DNA of 64,000 bases, taken from Clostridium_AD sp050717535. GTDB lineage: Bacteria > Bacillota > Clostridia > Clostridiales > Clostridiaceae. Shown in pieces: positions 1 through 8,295 of the stretch (position 1 is the first letter of the stretch; each line of letters opens with the position of its first letter). The position numbers and the translations under genes were made by a program. Under the pieces are notes generated by a model. That model was not told the DNA's origin. It saw only the letters and a list, made by a program, of their open reading frames with translations, and did no database searches. Where the stretch lies: contig NZ_JBOITM010000086.1 in NCBI RefSeq assembly GCF_050717535.1, positions 3,539 to 67,538 of the forward strand, in the 5' to 3' direction.

Positions 1-336
1 CTCTACCATTCTAAAACCACCAAATGGGTTTACTATTCTTTTCAGTGGAGCATCTGTTTGTAATCCAACAATTACTTCATTTTCTTTATCTATATATCCA
101 GGAGCAAAATTATCTATTCCTGAAATCTCATTAGTTTCTACATCTATAATACCTTTTTTTATTTCTTCTATAATAAGAGAGTTGGCTTTGCTCCAAACAC
201 TATCAGTCTTAGCTGTTGTCCCTACTAAAAAACTATCGTCACCTTCATATAGTGTATAATTTTTTTGAATAAAATCTTTTACGTCAATTCTGTTTTTCCA
301 TTCATCGCCTTTAAAACCATTCCATTGTTTAAACAT
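1..336 (-). CDS. pflB: pyruvate formate-lyase (formate acetyltransferase), N-terminal part
   Basis: Reverse-strand frame open from an ATG at 336 to the window edge (112 codons), so only the N-terminus is present; the family is about 740 residues long. The protein begins MFKQWNGFKGDEW and contains the conserved early segment with NFAPGYID and a following APLKRIVNPFGGFRM, which I recognise from formate acetyltransferases. The enzyme is a cytoplasmic glycyl-radical protein that splits pyruvate with CoA into acetyl-CoA and formate during fermentation; its radical site would be near the missing C-terminus. An AAGGAGG Shine-Dalgarno lies just upstream of the ATG. The cognate activase is not in this window. 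Confidence 0.9.
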   Translation of the reverse strand, partial: MFKQWNGFKGDEWKNRIDVKDFIQKNYTLYEGDDSFLVGTTAKTDSVWSKANSLIIEEIKKGIIDVETNEISGIDNFAPGYIDKENEVIVGLQTDAPLKRIVNPFGGFRMVE

Positions 337-744
337 TTTTTTTCCTCCTTTTGAAACTTAATCTATCAATACACACATTGTAATATTAATATTGAAACAG
401 TTCAAGTACTTATGTAAAAGTTGTAATATTAAAAATATTGCGATAATTAATTAACCATTGAAATACAATGCTTTAACGGTGTTATATGTTTAACAATAAA
501 ATAGCAACAGAATGATAATTAAATGAAACAACTGTGATTATACTGCTTTATAATAGAAAAAATGTCATATTGTTTATAACTGAGATGAGTTACGTTGATC
601 TTAATTGTAAATCTATTATCTTAGTGGATAGAAAGAAAAGTTTGTTATAAAGACGTGCCTATGAAATCTCCAAAAAATTAATATTATTTTTATTTGTAAT
701 GAGTTATAATAAGTAATAGATTAATTAGGCTGGAGGTAGATTAT
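337..744. other. divergent intergenic region between pflB and the next gene
   Basis: This 408-base AT-rich gap separates divergently read genes. Besides the pflB promoter it holds a TATAAT at 705-710 that could be the -10 of the rightward gene, though no good -35 sits 17 bases before it. I see no RNA gene, repeat or terminator. Confidence 0.4.
377..405 (-). promoter_or_regulatory. putative promoter of pflB
   Basis: On the reverse strand TTGAAC (405-400) and TACAAT (382-377) are separated by 17 bases, close to the housekeeping consensus, about 40 bases upstream of the pflB start codon. Confidence 0.5.
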
Positions 745-1569
745 ATGAGTAAACCAAGCATGTTTAGCAAAGATTATAAGCGTGAATTAAAAAAAAGAAG
801 AAGGAAAATATCACTATTGATTATTTTACCTATAATAGGGTTAACTATATTTTTAGTTGCAGATTTTAGTGCGCTATCAAATAAAGGTGCAGGTATAAAA
901 GAAAGTATAAATAGTGTCCTATTAAATAAATCAAAAGACAAAAAAGAAAAGGCAGTAGAAGTTGAAAAAAAACCTGAGGTTGTTAAACCAGTGGCAAATT
1001 CTGAAAAGACTAAAGTTCCTCACAAGGAAGTAGATTTAAAAACTGAAATATTTATTGTAAATCTATCTGATGGTCAAAAAATTAGTGTGGAATTTAATGT
1101 GGCTTCAGGAAAAAAAATTATAAAGGGAGTATCAGATACCAAAGGTATAACATATGATATAAGTCCAAGCGAAAAATCCATAGTTATACAAAGTAAAAAT
1201 AATCAACAGTTGATGTATGTTAATGTAGATAAAACAAGTAAAGATATTACAAAAAAAACATATGAGTCAAGCAAGGGTGAGATTTTGACCAAAGATGAAA
1301 TACTTAAAAATCATGAAACTTACAATTGGTCAGTTATGCCTAAGTTCATTGATGAAGATAATATTGCATACATTAGTGAATTGCCTTGGATAAATGAAAA
1401 AGCACAGCAATATATATGGAAGGTAAATTTGAAAAGTAATGTTTATATGCAAGTAAAACCTGCATCAGGTAAAAATATTATATTTAAAAAAATAACTACT
1501 AAGGGACTTGAGACGAGTATAGATGGCAATATTGTATATGTAACGTCTACAGGCGCGGCAATAGAGTAG
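745..1569 (+). CDS. membrane-anchored protein of unknown function
   Basis: A 274-residue protein with a basic N-terminus (KRELKKRRRK) followed by one hydrophobic segment at about residues 22-42, giving a type II anchored protein with the bulk outside the cytoplasm. A Lys/Glu-rich linker (about 60-95) precedes a domain that looks rich in beta strands. GGAGG at 733-737 supports the ATG. I do not recognise the family. The architecture resembles the anchored proteins at 14089 and 19700. It is followed after 16 bases by the sugar isomerase-like gene, so the two may be co-transcribed. Confidence 0.75.
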   Translation: MSKPSMFSKDYKRELKKRRRKISLLIILPIIGLTIFLVADFSALSNKGAGIKESINSVLLNKSKDKKEKAVEVEKKPEVVKPVANSEKTKVPHKEVDLKTEIFIVNLSDGQKISVEFNVASGKKIIKGVSDTKGITYDISPSEKSIVIQSKNNQQLMYVNVDKTSKDITKKTYESSKGEILTKDEILKNHETYNWSVMPKFIDEDNIAYISELPWINEKAQQYIWKVNLKSNVYMQVKPASGKNIIFKKITTKGLETSIDGNIVYVTSTGAAIE

Positions 1570-1585
1570 AGAAAAGGGGTTTAGT

Positions 1586-2422
1586 ATGGATATAGGATTA
1601 TCTTCGGCGTGTTTTTATCCTGATTTGCATACTGAAGACAGTATAGGTAAGATGAAGGAGTTAGGGTTTAATCACGGTGAAATATTTTTAAACACATGGA
1701 GTGAGTATCAAGAAGAGTTTGTGAAGGAACTACTCCAAAAAAAAGAAAGCTATGGATTCAATATAAATTCAGTTCATGCTTTCTCCAGTTCTTTTGAACC
1801 ATATCTTTTTGATAAATATGATAGACGACGTGGAGATATGTTAAAACATTTTAAGAGTGTTTGCAAAGCAGCAAAGACTTTAGGCGCAAGTTGTTATACC
1901 TTTCATGGTATGCGCTATACAGATTTTAATGAGCTAGATACTAAATTTGTTATAGATATATATAATGAATTAGCTTATATTGCTTTAGAATCAGGTGTTA
2001 AATTGGCACAGGAAAACGTATCTTGGTGCATGTCTGCTGATTTGAAATTTTTAACACTCTTATCGGAAAAATTAGAATACCCAATATATTTTACATTGGA
2101 TTTAAAGCAAGCTTATAGAACTAAGGTTCCTTTGGATAGGTATATAAACGTTATGGGTAAGAAAATAGTAAATCTTCATATTAATGATAGAGACGAAAAT
2201 CATTCCTGTCTTTTACCCGGAAATGGAAATTTGGATTATAAAATGATATTAAGTAAACTAAAGAGTGTGGGGTATAGTGGAAAAGGAATTATTGAAGTTT
2301 ACAGTGAAAATTATTCAAATTATAAGGAAATTACAAAGGCGAAGAATTTTGTTTCTAAGGCATTTAACGACAGTTCAGAAGGAAAGTCTCCCGCTTCTAT
2401 AAGTGGAATTTACATGCCCTAA
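1586..2422 (+). CDS. sugar phosphate isomerase/epimerase family protein (AP endonuclease 2-like TIM barrel)
   Basis: A 278-residue protein with the xylose isomerase-like TIM-barrel pattern: an N-terminal MDIGLSSACF strand, LGASCYTFHG in mid-protein, LAQENVSWC carrying the usual metal-ligand Glu, FTLDLKQA with an Asp, and VNLHINDRDE with the His/Asp pair, then IIEVYSEN near the end. These positions match the divalent-metal site of the family, which isomerises or epimerises sugars or sugar acids; the substrate cannot be told. AAAAGGGG lies before the ATG. The last 20 residues look like a low-conservation tail. Confidence 0.8.
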   Translation: MDIGLSSACFYPDLHTEDSIGKMKELGFNHGEIFLNTWSEYQEEFVKELLQKKESYGFNINSVHAFSSSFEPYLFDKYDRRRGDMLKHFKSVCKAAKTLGASCYTFHGMRYTDFNELDTKFVIDIYNELAYIALESGVKLAQENVSWCMSADLKFLTLLSEKLEYPIYFTLDLKQAYRTKVPLDRYINVMGKKIVNLHINDRDENHSCLLPGNGNLDYKMILSKLKSVGYSGKGIIEVYSENYSNYKEITKAKNFVSKAFNDSSEGKSPASISGIYMP

Positions 2423-2432
2423 CAAATAGAAA

Positions 2433-2500
2433 ACTTCAGTGGGAATACAAATCTCCTTCTGAAGTCGTTAATATGCAGCTCCGCAGGAGATGATTTAACG
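2433..2500. repeat. two-hairpin structured repeat, ACTTCAG family
   Basis: First hairpin: ACTTCAG (2433-2439) pairs with CTGAAGT (2459-2465). Second: CGTTAA (2466-2471) pairs with TTAACG (2495-2500), with an inner CTCC-GCA-GGAG stem. The first hairpin recurs at 37920-37960 and 41212-41247. It lies 10 bases past the stop of the isomerase-like gene and may serve as a terminator or be a dispersed element. Confidence 0.55.
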
Positions 2501-2600
2501 ATGCTAGCACCTAAATAGATATATAAAATTAATAATACAACAAAAGTAAGCAATTATCTCACTTTAAATGTTAACAGACTATGACATTAGTAAAATTATC

Positions 2601-2629
2601 TTGTAAATTGTAAACAACTTGGTTATAAT
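2601..2629 (+). promoter_or_regulatory. putative distal promoter of tig
   Basis: TTGTAA (2601-2606), 17-base spacer, TATAAT (2624-2629). One of two good candidates upstream of trigger factor. Confidence 0.5.
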
Positions 2630-2670
2630 CAGTAATATTAGACTATATAAGCATATATGCTTAATAATAT

Positions 2671-2700
2671 TTGTAAATACATTAAAAGATATGTTATAAT
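2671..2700 (+). promoter_or_regulatory. putative proximal promoter of tig
   Basis: TTGTAA (2671-2676), 18-base spacer, TATAAT (2695-2700), 45 bases before the tig start. I found no CtsR or CIRCE operator next to it. Confidence 0.55.
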
Positions 2701-2744
2701 GTTAAGGTTAACAAGCATTTCTGGTGATTAGGAGGAGTAATATA

Positions 2745-4037
2745 ATGATAGTTAAAATGGAAAAATTAGAAAAAAATATTATTAAATTAGAAGTAACAGT
2801 AGAGGCGAAAAGATTTAGTGAATCTTTAAAAAAATCTGCTGCAAAGAAATCAAAAACTATAAACATTCCTGGATTTAGAAAAGGTAAGGCACCAATGTCT
2901 TTAATAAAGAAAATGTATGGTGAAGGTGTTTTCTTTGAAGATGCTATAAATTTCTGTTGTGATGATACATATCCAGAAGCTTTAAAAGAGTATGATATCA
3001 ATCCATTGGATTATCCTAAAATTGATATTATTGAAATAGGCGAAGGAAAAGATTTTGTATATACTGCGTCAGTTGCAGTAGTTCCAGAAGTGAAACTTGG
3101 AGAATACAAAGGACTTGAAGCTAAGAAAACTGAATATAATGTAACGGATGAAGAAATTGAAAACCAATTAAAAGGTATGCAAGAAAAAAATGCTAGAATC
3201 GAAGAAAAAATTGATGGCGAAATCACAATGGGAAATATTGCAGTTATAGACTTTAAAGGATTTATTGAAGGCACTGCTTTTGAAGGTGGAGAAGGAAAAG
3301 ACTTTGAACTTGAAATTGGTTCAGGATCATTTATTGATACCTTTGAGCAGCAGTTAGTTGGGTTAAAAGCTGGAGAAACTAAAGAAGTTAAAGTTAATTT
3401 TCCAGAGGCTTATGGAAGAGAAGACTTAAACGGAAAACTTGCAACTTTTAATGTAACTGTTAAAAGCATGAAAGTAAAAGAGTTACCAGCTATTGATGAT
3501 GAGTTTGCTAAAGATGTATCAGAATTTGATACTTTAGAAGAACTAAGAAATGACATTAAAACAACACTTCTAAAATCAAGTAAAGATAGAGAAGTGAAAG
3601 AATTTGAAGAAGCTGTAATTGATGCAGTTTGTTCTAATGTTGCAATGGATATTCCAGAAGTTATGATAAAAAGAGAAACTGATACAATGCTTAAAGATTT
3701 AGAAATGAAATTAAAATATCAAGGTTTAGATCTTGAATCATATTATCAGTATACTAACAATACTGAAGAAAAAGTTAGAGAATACATGAAAGAAGCAGCT
3801 GAAAAGAGAGTTAAAACTGATTTAATAATAACAGAAATAGCAAAAACAGAAAAAGTTGAAGCTAGTGATGAAGAATTGCTAGAAAAAGCTAAAGAAGTTG
3901 CTAAGCAATATGGAGAGAAAGATTTAGAAAAAACAGCAGACTTAATAATGAAAGCACAAAAACAATATCTGAAAATTGATGTTGTAAATCAGAAAGTAAT
4001 AAAGATGTTAGTAGATAGCGCTAAAGTTATTGCATAA
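2745..4037 (+). CDS. tig: trigger factor, ribosome-associated chaperone
   Basis: A 430-residue protein of standard trigger factor length. The N-terminal ribosome-binding domain includes the signature GFRKGKAP at about residue 45, the FKBP-type prolyl isomerase domain follows (about 150-240, with IDFKGFIEG and GSGSFIDTFE), and an alpha-helical chaperone domain forms the C-terminus. It binds nascent chains at the ribosome exit tunnel. I chose the ATG at 2745 because GGAGGAG lies at 2731-2737; a GTG seven codons earlier has no such site. Two promoters lie upstream and a perfect-stem terminator follows, so tig looks monocistronic just before clpP-clpX, a usual clostridial order. Confidence 0.97.
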   Translation: MIVKMEKLEKNIIKLEVTVEAKRFSESLKKSAAKKSKTINIPGFRKGKAPMSLIKKMYGEGVFFEDAINFCCDDTYPEALKEYDINPLDYPKIDIIEIGEGKDFVYTASVAVVPEVKLGEYKGLEAKKTEYNVTDEEIENQLKGMQEKNARIEEKIDGEITMGNIAVIDFKGFIEGTAFEGGEGKDFELEIGSGSFIDTFEQQLVGLKAGETKEVKVNFPEAYGREDLNGKLATFNVTVKSMKVKELPAIDDEFAKDVSEFDTLEELRNDIKTTLLKSSKDREVKEFEEAVIDAVCSNVAMDIPEVMIKRETDTMLKDLEMKLKYQGLDLESYYQYTNNTEEKVREYMKEAAEKRVKTDLIITEIAKTEKVEASDEELLEKAKEVAKQYGEKDLEKTADLIMKAQKQYLKIDVVNQKVIKMLVDSAKVIA

Positions 4038-4045
4038 TATATACT

Positions 4046-4088
4046 AAAATTAATTGCCAGATAACTTTCTGGCAATTAATTTTAAATG
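4046..4088 (+). terminator. terminator of tig
   Basis: A perfect 15-bp stem (4046-4060 with 4069-4083) with an 8-base loop, core ATTGCCAG/CTGGCAAT; the 3' arm ends in AATTTT. Confidence 0.75.
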
Positions 4089-4187
4089 TAGGTTAAAATT
4101 ATATGGTTAAAAATCAATTATTTAGGATAGAATTAAATTAGATTAACGTTTCAAGGATTTATATTATAGAGTAGAGGAGTGATTTAG

Positions 4188-4772
4188 ATGAGTTTAGTGC
4201 CAATGGTTGTTGAACAAACAAACAGGGGAGAAAGATCCTACGATATTTATTCAAGATTATTAAAAGAAAGAATAATTTTTCTAGGAGAAGAAGTAAATGA
4301 TACTACTGCTAGTTTAATTGTTGCTCAATTGTTATATTTGGAGTCTGAAGACCCTGATAAAGATATTTATTTATATATAAATAGTCCAGGTGGGTCAATT
4401 ACAGCAGGTATGGCTATTTATGACACAATGCAGTATATAAAACCACAAGTTTCAACTATTTGTATAGGAATGGCAGCATCAATGGGGTCTTTTTTACTAA
4501 ATGCTGGAGAAAAAGGAAAAAGATTCGCATTGCCTAATAGTGAAATTTTGATACACCAACCACTAGGAGGATTTCAAGGTCAGGCAACTGATATAGATAT
4601 CCATGCAAAACGAATTATGAAAACTAAAGACACATTAAATAGAATATACAGTGAAAGAACAGGCCAAACAATAGAAAAAATTCAACATGACGTTGAAAGA
4701 GATTATTTCATGAGTGCACAAGAAGCTATGGAGTATGGATTAATAGATGAAGTTATAAGTAAAAAGAAATAA
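4188..4772 (+). CDS. clpP: ATP-dependent Clp protease proteolytic subunit
   Basis: A 194-residue serine protease with the full ClpP pattern: MAASMGSF holds the nucleophilic Ser, LIHQPLGG the catalytic His, and ERDYFMSA the catalytic Asp. It forms a double heptameric barrel that degrades proteins unfolded by ClpX, encoded immediately downstream (34-base gap, probably one operon). A GAGGAG site precedes the ATG. No CtsR box was visible upstream, so control may differ from Bacillus. Confidence 0.97.
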   Translation: MSLVPMVVEQTNRGERSYDIYSRLLKERIIFLGEEVNDTTASLIVAQLLYLESEDPDKDIYLYINSPGGSITAGMAIYDTMQYIKPQVSTICIGMAASMGSFLLNAGEKGKRFALPNSEILIHQPLGGFQGQATDIDIHAKRIMKTKDTLNRIYSERTGQTIEKIQHDVERDYFMSAQEAMEYGLIDEVISKKK

Positions 4773-4806
4773 TATTAGTAGAAATAAGGTTAATAGAGGT
4801 GAAAAT

Positions 4807-6099
4807 ATGCCAAAGTATGATGAAAAAAAACAACTAAAATGTTCTTTCTGTGGTAAAACTCAAGATCAAGTCAGAAGATTAATTGCAGGACCGGGAGTAT
4901 ATATCTGTGATGAGTGTATAGAATTATGTTCTGAAATAATCGTAGATGAATTTCAGGGAGATGTTGAACTAGACCTTGGAACATTGCCAAAACCTGCAGA
5001 AATAAAAAAATATATAGATGATTATGTTGTAGGTCAAGATACGGCTAAAAAATCCTTGGCTGTAGCAGTATATAATCATTATAAAAGAATTAATTCAAAT
5101 ATTAATGAAGGCGATGTTGAACTGCAAAAGAGTAACATATTACTTCTTGGGCCTACAGGTTGTGGTAAAACATTACTAGCACAAACCTTAGCAAAATATT
5201 TAAATGTACCTTTTGCTATTGCGGATGCAACAACACTTACTGAAGCAGGGTATGTAGGAGAAGATGTAGAAAACATCCTACTTAAATTAATACAAAATGC
5301 TGACTATGATGTTGAAAAAGCAGAAAAAGGCATTATCTATATAGATGAAATAGATAAGATCGCTAGAAAATCTGAAAATCCTTCTATAACTAGAGATGTA
5401 TCTGGAGAAGGTGTTCAGCAGGCATTACTTAAAATATTAGAAGGAACTACAGCATCAGTTCCACCACAAGGTGGAAGAAAGCACCCACATCAAGAGTTTA
5501 TTCAGATAAACACAGCAAATATTCTATTTATTTGTGGTGGAGCATTTGATGGACTTGATAAAATTATAGAAAAAAGAACTAGAACTACGTCAGTTGGTTT
5601 TGGAGCTGAAATAAGATCTAAAGAAGAAGCAGATGTAGGGGAGTTACTTAAGGCTATAATGCCAGGAGATCTATTAAAGTTTGGTTTGATTCCAGAGTTT
5701 GTAGGAAGACTACCTATAGTAGTTACCCTTGAAGCACTAGATGAAGAGGCCTTAGTTAAAATTCTTAGTGAACCTAAAAATGCGCTGATTAAGCAATATA
5801 AGAAATTGTTTGAGATGGATAACGTAGAATTAGAGTTTGAAGAAGCAGCACTGAAAGCTATAGCCAAAGAAGCTATTAAAAGAAAAACTGGAGCTAGAGG
5901 ACTTAGATCTATTATAGAAGATACAATGAAGGAAATCATGTTTGATATTCCATCTAATGAACAAGTATCTAAAGTAATAGTTAATGGGGATACTATTTTA
6001 ACTCGAAATCCGCAATTGGTTTTAGCTGAAAGTGGTAAAAGAGAGAAAATAAAAATAACAAAAAAAGTTAAAGCCAAAAAAGGTATAGAAACAGCTTAG
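4807..6099 (+). CDS. clpX: ATP-dependent Clp protease ATP-binding subunit
   Basis: A 430-residue AAA+ unfoldase. The N-terminal C4 zinc-binding domain (CSFCGK, then CDECIELC) recognises substrates. Walker A is GPTGCGKT, Walker B IIYIDEID, the pore loop GYVGED, and the RKH loop is present (GGRKHPHQE); the C-terminal small domain carries KTGARGLRSI. It feeds substrates to ClpP, encoded directly upstream. Length and domain order are normal. A terminator follows, separating it from lonB. Confidence 0.97.
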   Translation: MPKYDEKKQLKCSFCGKTQDQVRRLIAGPGVYICDECIELCSEIIVDEFQGDVELDLGTLPKPAEIKKYIDDYVVGQDTAKKSLAVAVYNHYKRINSNINEGDVELQKSNILLLGPTGCGKTLLAQTLAKYLNVPFAIADATTLTEAGYVGEDVENILLKLIQNADYDVEKAEKGIIYIDEIDKIARKSENPSITRDVSGEGVQQALLKILEGTTASVPPQGGRKHPHQEFIQINTANILFICGGAFDGLDKIIEKRTRTTSVGFGAEIRSKEEADVGELLKAIMPGDLLKFGLIPEFVGRLPIVVTLEALDEEALVKILSEPKNALIKQYKKLFEMDNVELEFEEAALKAIAKEAIKRKTGARGLRSIIEDTMKEIMFDIPSNEQVSKVIVNGDTILTRNPQLVLAESGKREKIKITKKVKAKKGIETA

Positions 6100-6121
6100 T
6101 AAACTTAATTTAAAATATATT

Positions 6122-6152
6122 AAAAAGACGGATTATTTATCTGTCTTTTTTT
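6122..6152 (+). terminator. terminator of clpPX
   Basis: AAAAAGACGGAT pairs with ATCTGTCTTTTT (one G-U pair) around a short AT loop and runs into seven T residues. Confidence 0.85.
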
Positions 6153-6207
6153 AATTGGAAAAACTATCAAATATAAAATATTAGAAAAAGAATATATTAA
6201 TGATAAC

Positions 6208-6236
6208 TTGAGCATAATATCAAATGGTAATATAAA
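6208..6236 (+). promoter_or_regulatory. putative promoter of lonB
   Basis: TTGAGC (6208-6213), 17-base spacer, TATAAA (6231-6236). Transcription from here gives a leader of about 80 nt containing the displaced Shine-Dalgarno and hairpin described next. Confidence 0.4.
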
Positions 6237-6275
6237 ATGGCAGATCATTTAGTAAAACATGACAAATTATATACG

Positions 6276-6320
6276 AAAGGAGGATTTGTTTAATATAGTT
6301 TATATTAAACTTTTGATAAT
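6276..6320 (+). promoter_or_regulatory. lonB translation-initiation region with a hairpin between Shine-Dalgarno and start
   Basis: A strong AAAGGAGG lies at 6276-6283 but the start codon is at 6321, 37 bases away. The gap holds a perfect 10-bp hairpin: GTTTAATATA (6288-6297), loop GTT, TATATTAAAC (6301-6310). With the hairpin folded the effective spacing falls to about 14 bases. No closer ribosome binding site is visible and an in-frame TAA (6306-6308) rules out an upstream start. Confidence 0.6.
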
Positions 6321-8003
6321 ATGAATATTCAATTTCTTATGTTAATGCAACTTTTTTTTACAGTGTTATTTGGAATATATGTTTTTAATGCGCTAAAAAG
6401 TCACCAAAGTGGCAAGGCAGCGGTTAGTAAGGATAACAAAAAGGAAATGGAAAAATTGCGACAAATGAAAAGCATAAGCCTTACGGAGCCACTTACAGAG
6501 AAAAGTAGACCAATAAAATTTGAAGATGTTATAGGACAGGAAAAAGGAATTAAGGCATTGCAAGCAGCAATATGTGGACCGAATCCTCAGCATGTCATAA
6601 TTTATGGACCACCGGGAATAGGAAAAACGGCTGCGGCTAGATTAGTCCTAGAAGATGCTAAAAAAAGACAGAGGTCTCCTTTTAATGAGTGCTCTAAGTT
6701 TATAGAAATAGATGCAACTACCGTTAGATTTGATGAAAGAGGTATAGCGGATCCGCTTATAGGATCTGTTCACGATCCTATATACCAAGGAGCTGGACCT
6801 TTAGGAGCAGTAGGAGTACCTCAACCTAAACCGGGAGCAGTTACAAAGGCACATGGTGGAATTCTATTTATTGATGAAATTGGCGAACTTCATCCTATAG
6901 AAATGAATAAACTCCTTAAAGTCTTAGAGGATAGAAAAGTATTTTTAGATAGTGCTTATTATAATGGTGAAGATCCTAATACACCACTTTATATAAAAGA
7001 GGTGTTTGACGAAGGTCTTCCTGCTGATTTTAGGCTTATAGGGGCAACTACTCGTAATCCGGATGAAATAATACCTGCAATAAGGTCAAGGTGTGTAGAA
7101 ATCTTTTTCAGGCAATTGCTTCCAGAAGAATTGGAGATAATCGCTGCCAACGCAATAGAGAAAATGGGACTTAAAATTGGTGATAAGGCAATAAAATTAG
7201 TTGGTAAATACTCTAGTAATGGAAGGGATACTGTTAACTTAATTCAGTTAGCTTGTGGTATCGCTATTAATGATGAGAGAGATGAAGTGAGTATTGAAGA
7301 TATTGAATGGGTTATAGAAAATGGTCAGTACTATCCAAGGTCAGAAACCAGGATATCTGATAAACCGCAAATTGGTTATGTAAATGGGCTAGCCGTTTAC
7401 GGAGCTAATATGGGAGCGGTAATGGAAATTGAAGCTTCTGCAAAAAGGGTAAAAATAAGAAAAGGTGTACTTAAAATCACAGGAATTATTGAGGAAGAGG
7501 AAATAAGTAGTACAAATAAAAAGTTCAAAAGAAAAAGTACTGCAAGATCTTCTGTTGAAAATGTGGTTACAGTCCTTGAAAAGTATTTCAATATAGATTG
7601 TGATGATTACGATATTCATGTGAACTTTCCAGGAGGATCACCAGTGGATGGACCATCTGCAGGTATAAGCATAACAACTGCAATGTATAGTGCAATAAAA
7701 GGCATACCAGTTGATAATATGGTTGCTATGACTGGAGAGATATCAATTCATGGTAATGTAAAGGCCATAGGAGGAGTAAATGCTAAGATTGCTGCTGCTA
7801 AAAAAGCAGGAGCCACAAGGGTTATTATTCCGAGAGATAATTGGCAGGATAGCTTTAAAAATATTGAAAACATTGTGATCATACCAGTGAGTAATATTAC
7901 TGAGGTAATAAGCGAAGCCTTACTTGCGGAGAGTCCTAAAAATATTTCAATCACATTTGAAAAAGACGTGGATGTTATAGCAGCAGAAGCATTGAAACTT
8001 TAA
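6321..8003 (+). CDS. lonB: ATP-dependent protease LonB (membrane-anchored Lon-like)
   Basis: A 560-residue protein with an N-terminal hydrophobic segment (about residues 3-22), an AAA+ module (Walker A GPPGIGKT, Walker B ILFIDEIGEL) and a C-terminal Lon protease domain with the Ser in DGPSAGIS and the Lys in GGVNAKIAAA. LonB of endospore formers degrades selected proteins, in Bacillus mainly during sporulation. It lies just upstream of lonA, the usual arrangement. The start has no ribosome binding site at normal spacing (see 6276-6320). Its own terminator follows. Confidence 0.94.
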   Translation: MNIQFLMLMQLFFTVLFGIYVFNALKSHQSGKAAVSKDNKKEMEKLRQMKSISLTEPLTEKSRPIKFEDVIGQEKGIKALQAAICGPNPQHVIIYGPPGIGKTAAARLVLEDAKKRQRSPFNECSKFIEIDATTVRFDERGIADPLIGSVHDPIYQGAGPLGAVGVPQPKPGAVTKAHGGILFIDEIGELHPIEMNKLLKVLEDRKVFLDSAYYNGEDPNTPLYIKEVFDEGLPADFRLIGATTRNPDEIIPAIRSRCVEIFFRQLLPEELEIIAANAIEKMGLKIGDKAIKLVGKYSSNGRDTVNLIQLACGIAINDERDEVSIEDIEWVIENGQYYPRSETRISDKPQIGYVNGLAVYGANMGAVMEIEASAKRVKIRKGVLKITGIIEEEEISSTNKKFKRKSTARSSVENVVTVLEKYFNIDCDDYDIHVNFPGGSPVDGPSAGISITTAMYSAIKGIPVDNMVAMTGEISIHGNVKAIGGVNAKIAAAKKAGATRVIIPRDNWQDSFKNIENIVIIPVSNITEVISEALLAESPKNISITFEKDVDVIAAEALKL

Positions 8004-8110
8004 CGACAGTCTAAAGCTACTTCTCAGCTTTTTAATTGCAGTTACCCAGGAGAAGATATAATCACAGTTCAGAAGTCGCTAATTTATATTGGCTATCTTC
8101 TTTTAAATAA

Positions 8111-8157
8111 ATAACAAGTCAATATGTTAATATATTTGACTTGTTATCTGTTTTTTT
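8111..8157 (+). terminator. terminator of lonB
   Basis: A perfect 12-bp stem (8111-8122, starting ATAACAAGTC, with 8136-8147) followed by CTG and seven T residues. Confidence 0.85.
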
Positions 8158-8190
8158 GTACTTTATAATCGTATTTTAAATTTTGTAGTA

Positions 8191-8219
8191 TTGAAAAATA
8201 ATCATATTATAGGTATACT
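8191..8219 (+). promoter_or_regulatory. putative promoter of lonA-engB
   Basis: TTGAAA (8191-8196), 17-base spacer, TATACT (8214-8219), about 76 bases before the lonA start. The rest of the 8004-8295 gap holds only the lonB terminator and unremarkable AT-rich sequence. Confidence 0.55.
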
Positions 8220-8295
8220 ATAGTAGTCAAGCTATGAAATGTACTTGCTATGAAATATAAAAGATTATTAATTTAATCTAGAAAAGAGGGAGAAA

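Noticed and set aside
4089..4187. CtsR or CIRCE operator upstream of clpP
   Set aside because: I looked for the heptad direct repeat of CtsR and the CIRCE inverted repeat before tig, clpP and lon and did not find a convincing match.
5502..6077. Long open frame antisense to clpX
   Set aside because: It is fully inside the highly conserved clpX gene on the other strand, has no ribosome binding site I can see and no recognisable domain. The same reasoning removes antisense frames within lon, cobQ, the NAGPA gene and mprF.
6286..6324. A 12-codon leader peptide from a TTG after the displaced lonB Shine-Dalgarno, ending TGA across the lonB ATG
   Set aside because: Attractive as translational coupling, but the TTG is only two bases from the Shine-Dalgarno and lies in the hairpin; there is not enough support to call it.
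7990..8100. A further copy of the ACTTCAG hairpin after lonB
   Set aside because: It contains CAGAAGTCGCTAAT, slightly like the copy at 2459, but lacks the paired arm and the match is too short.
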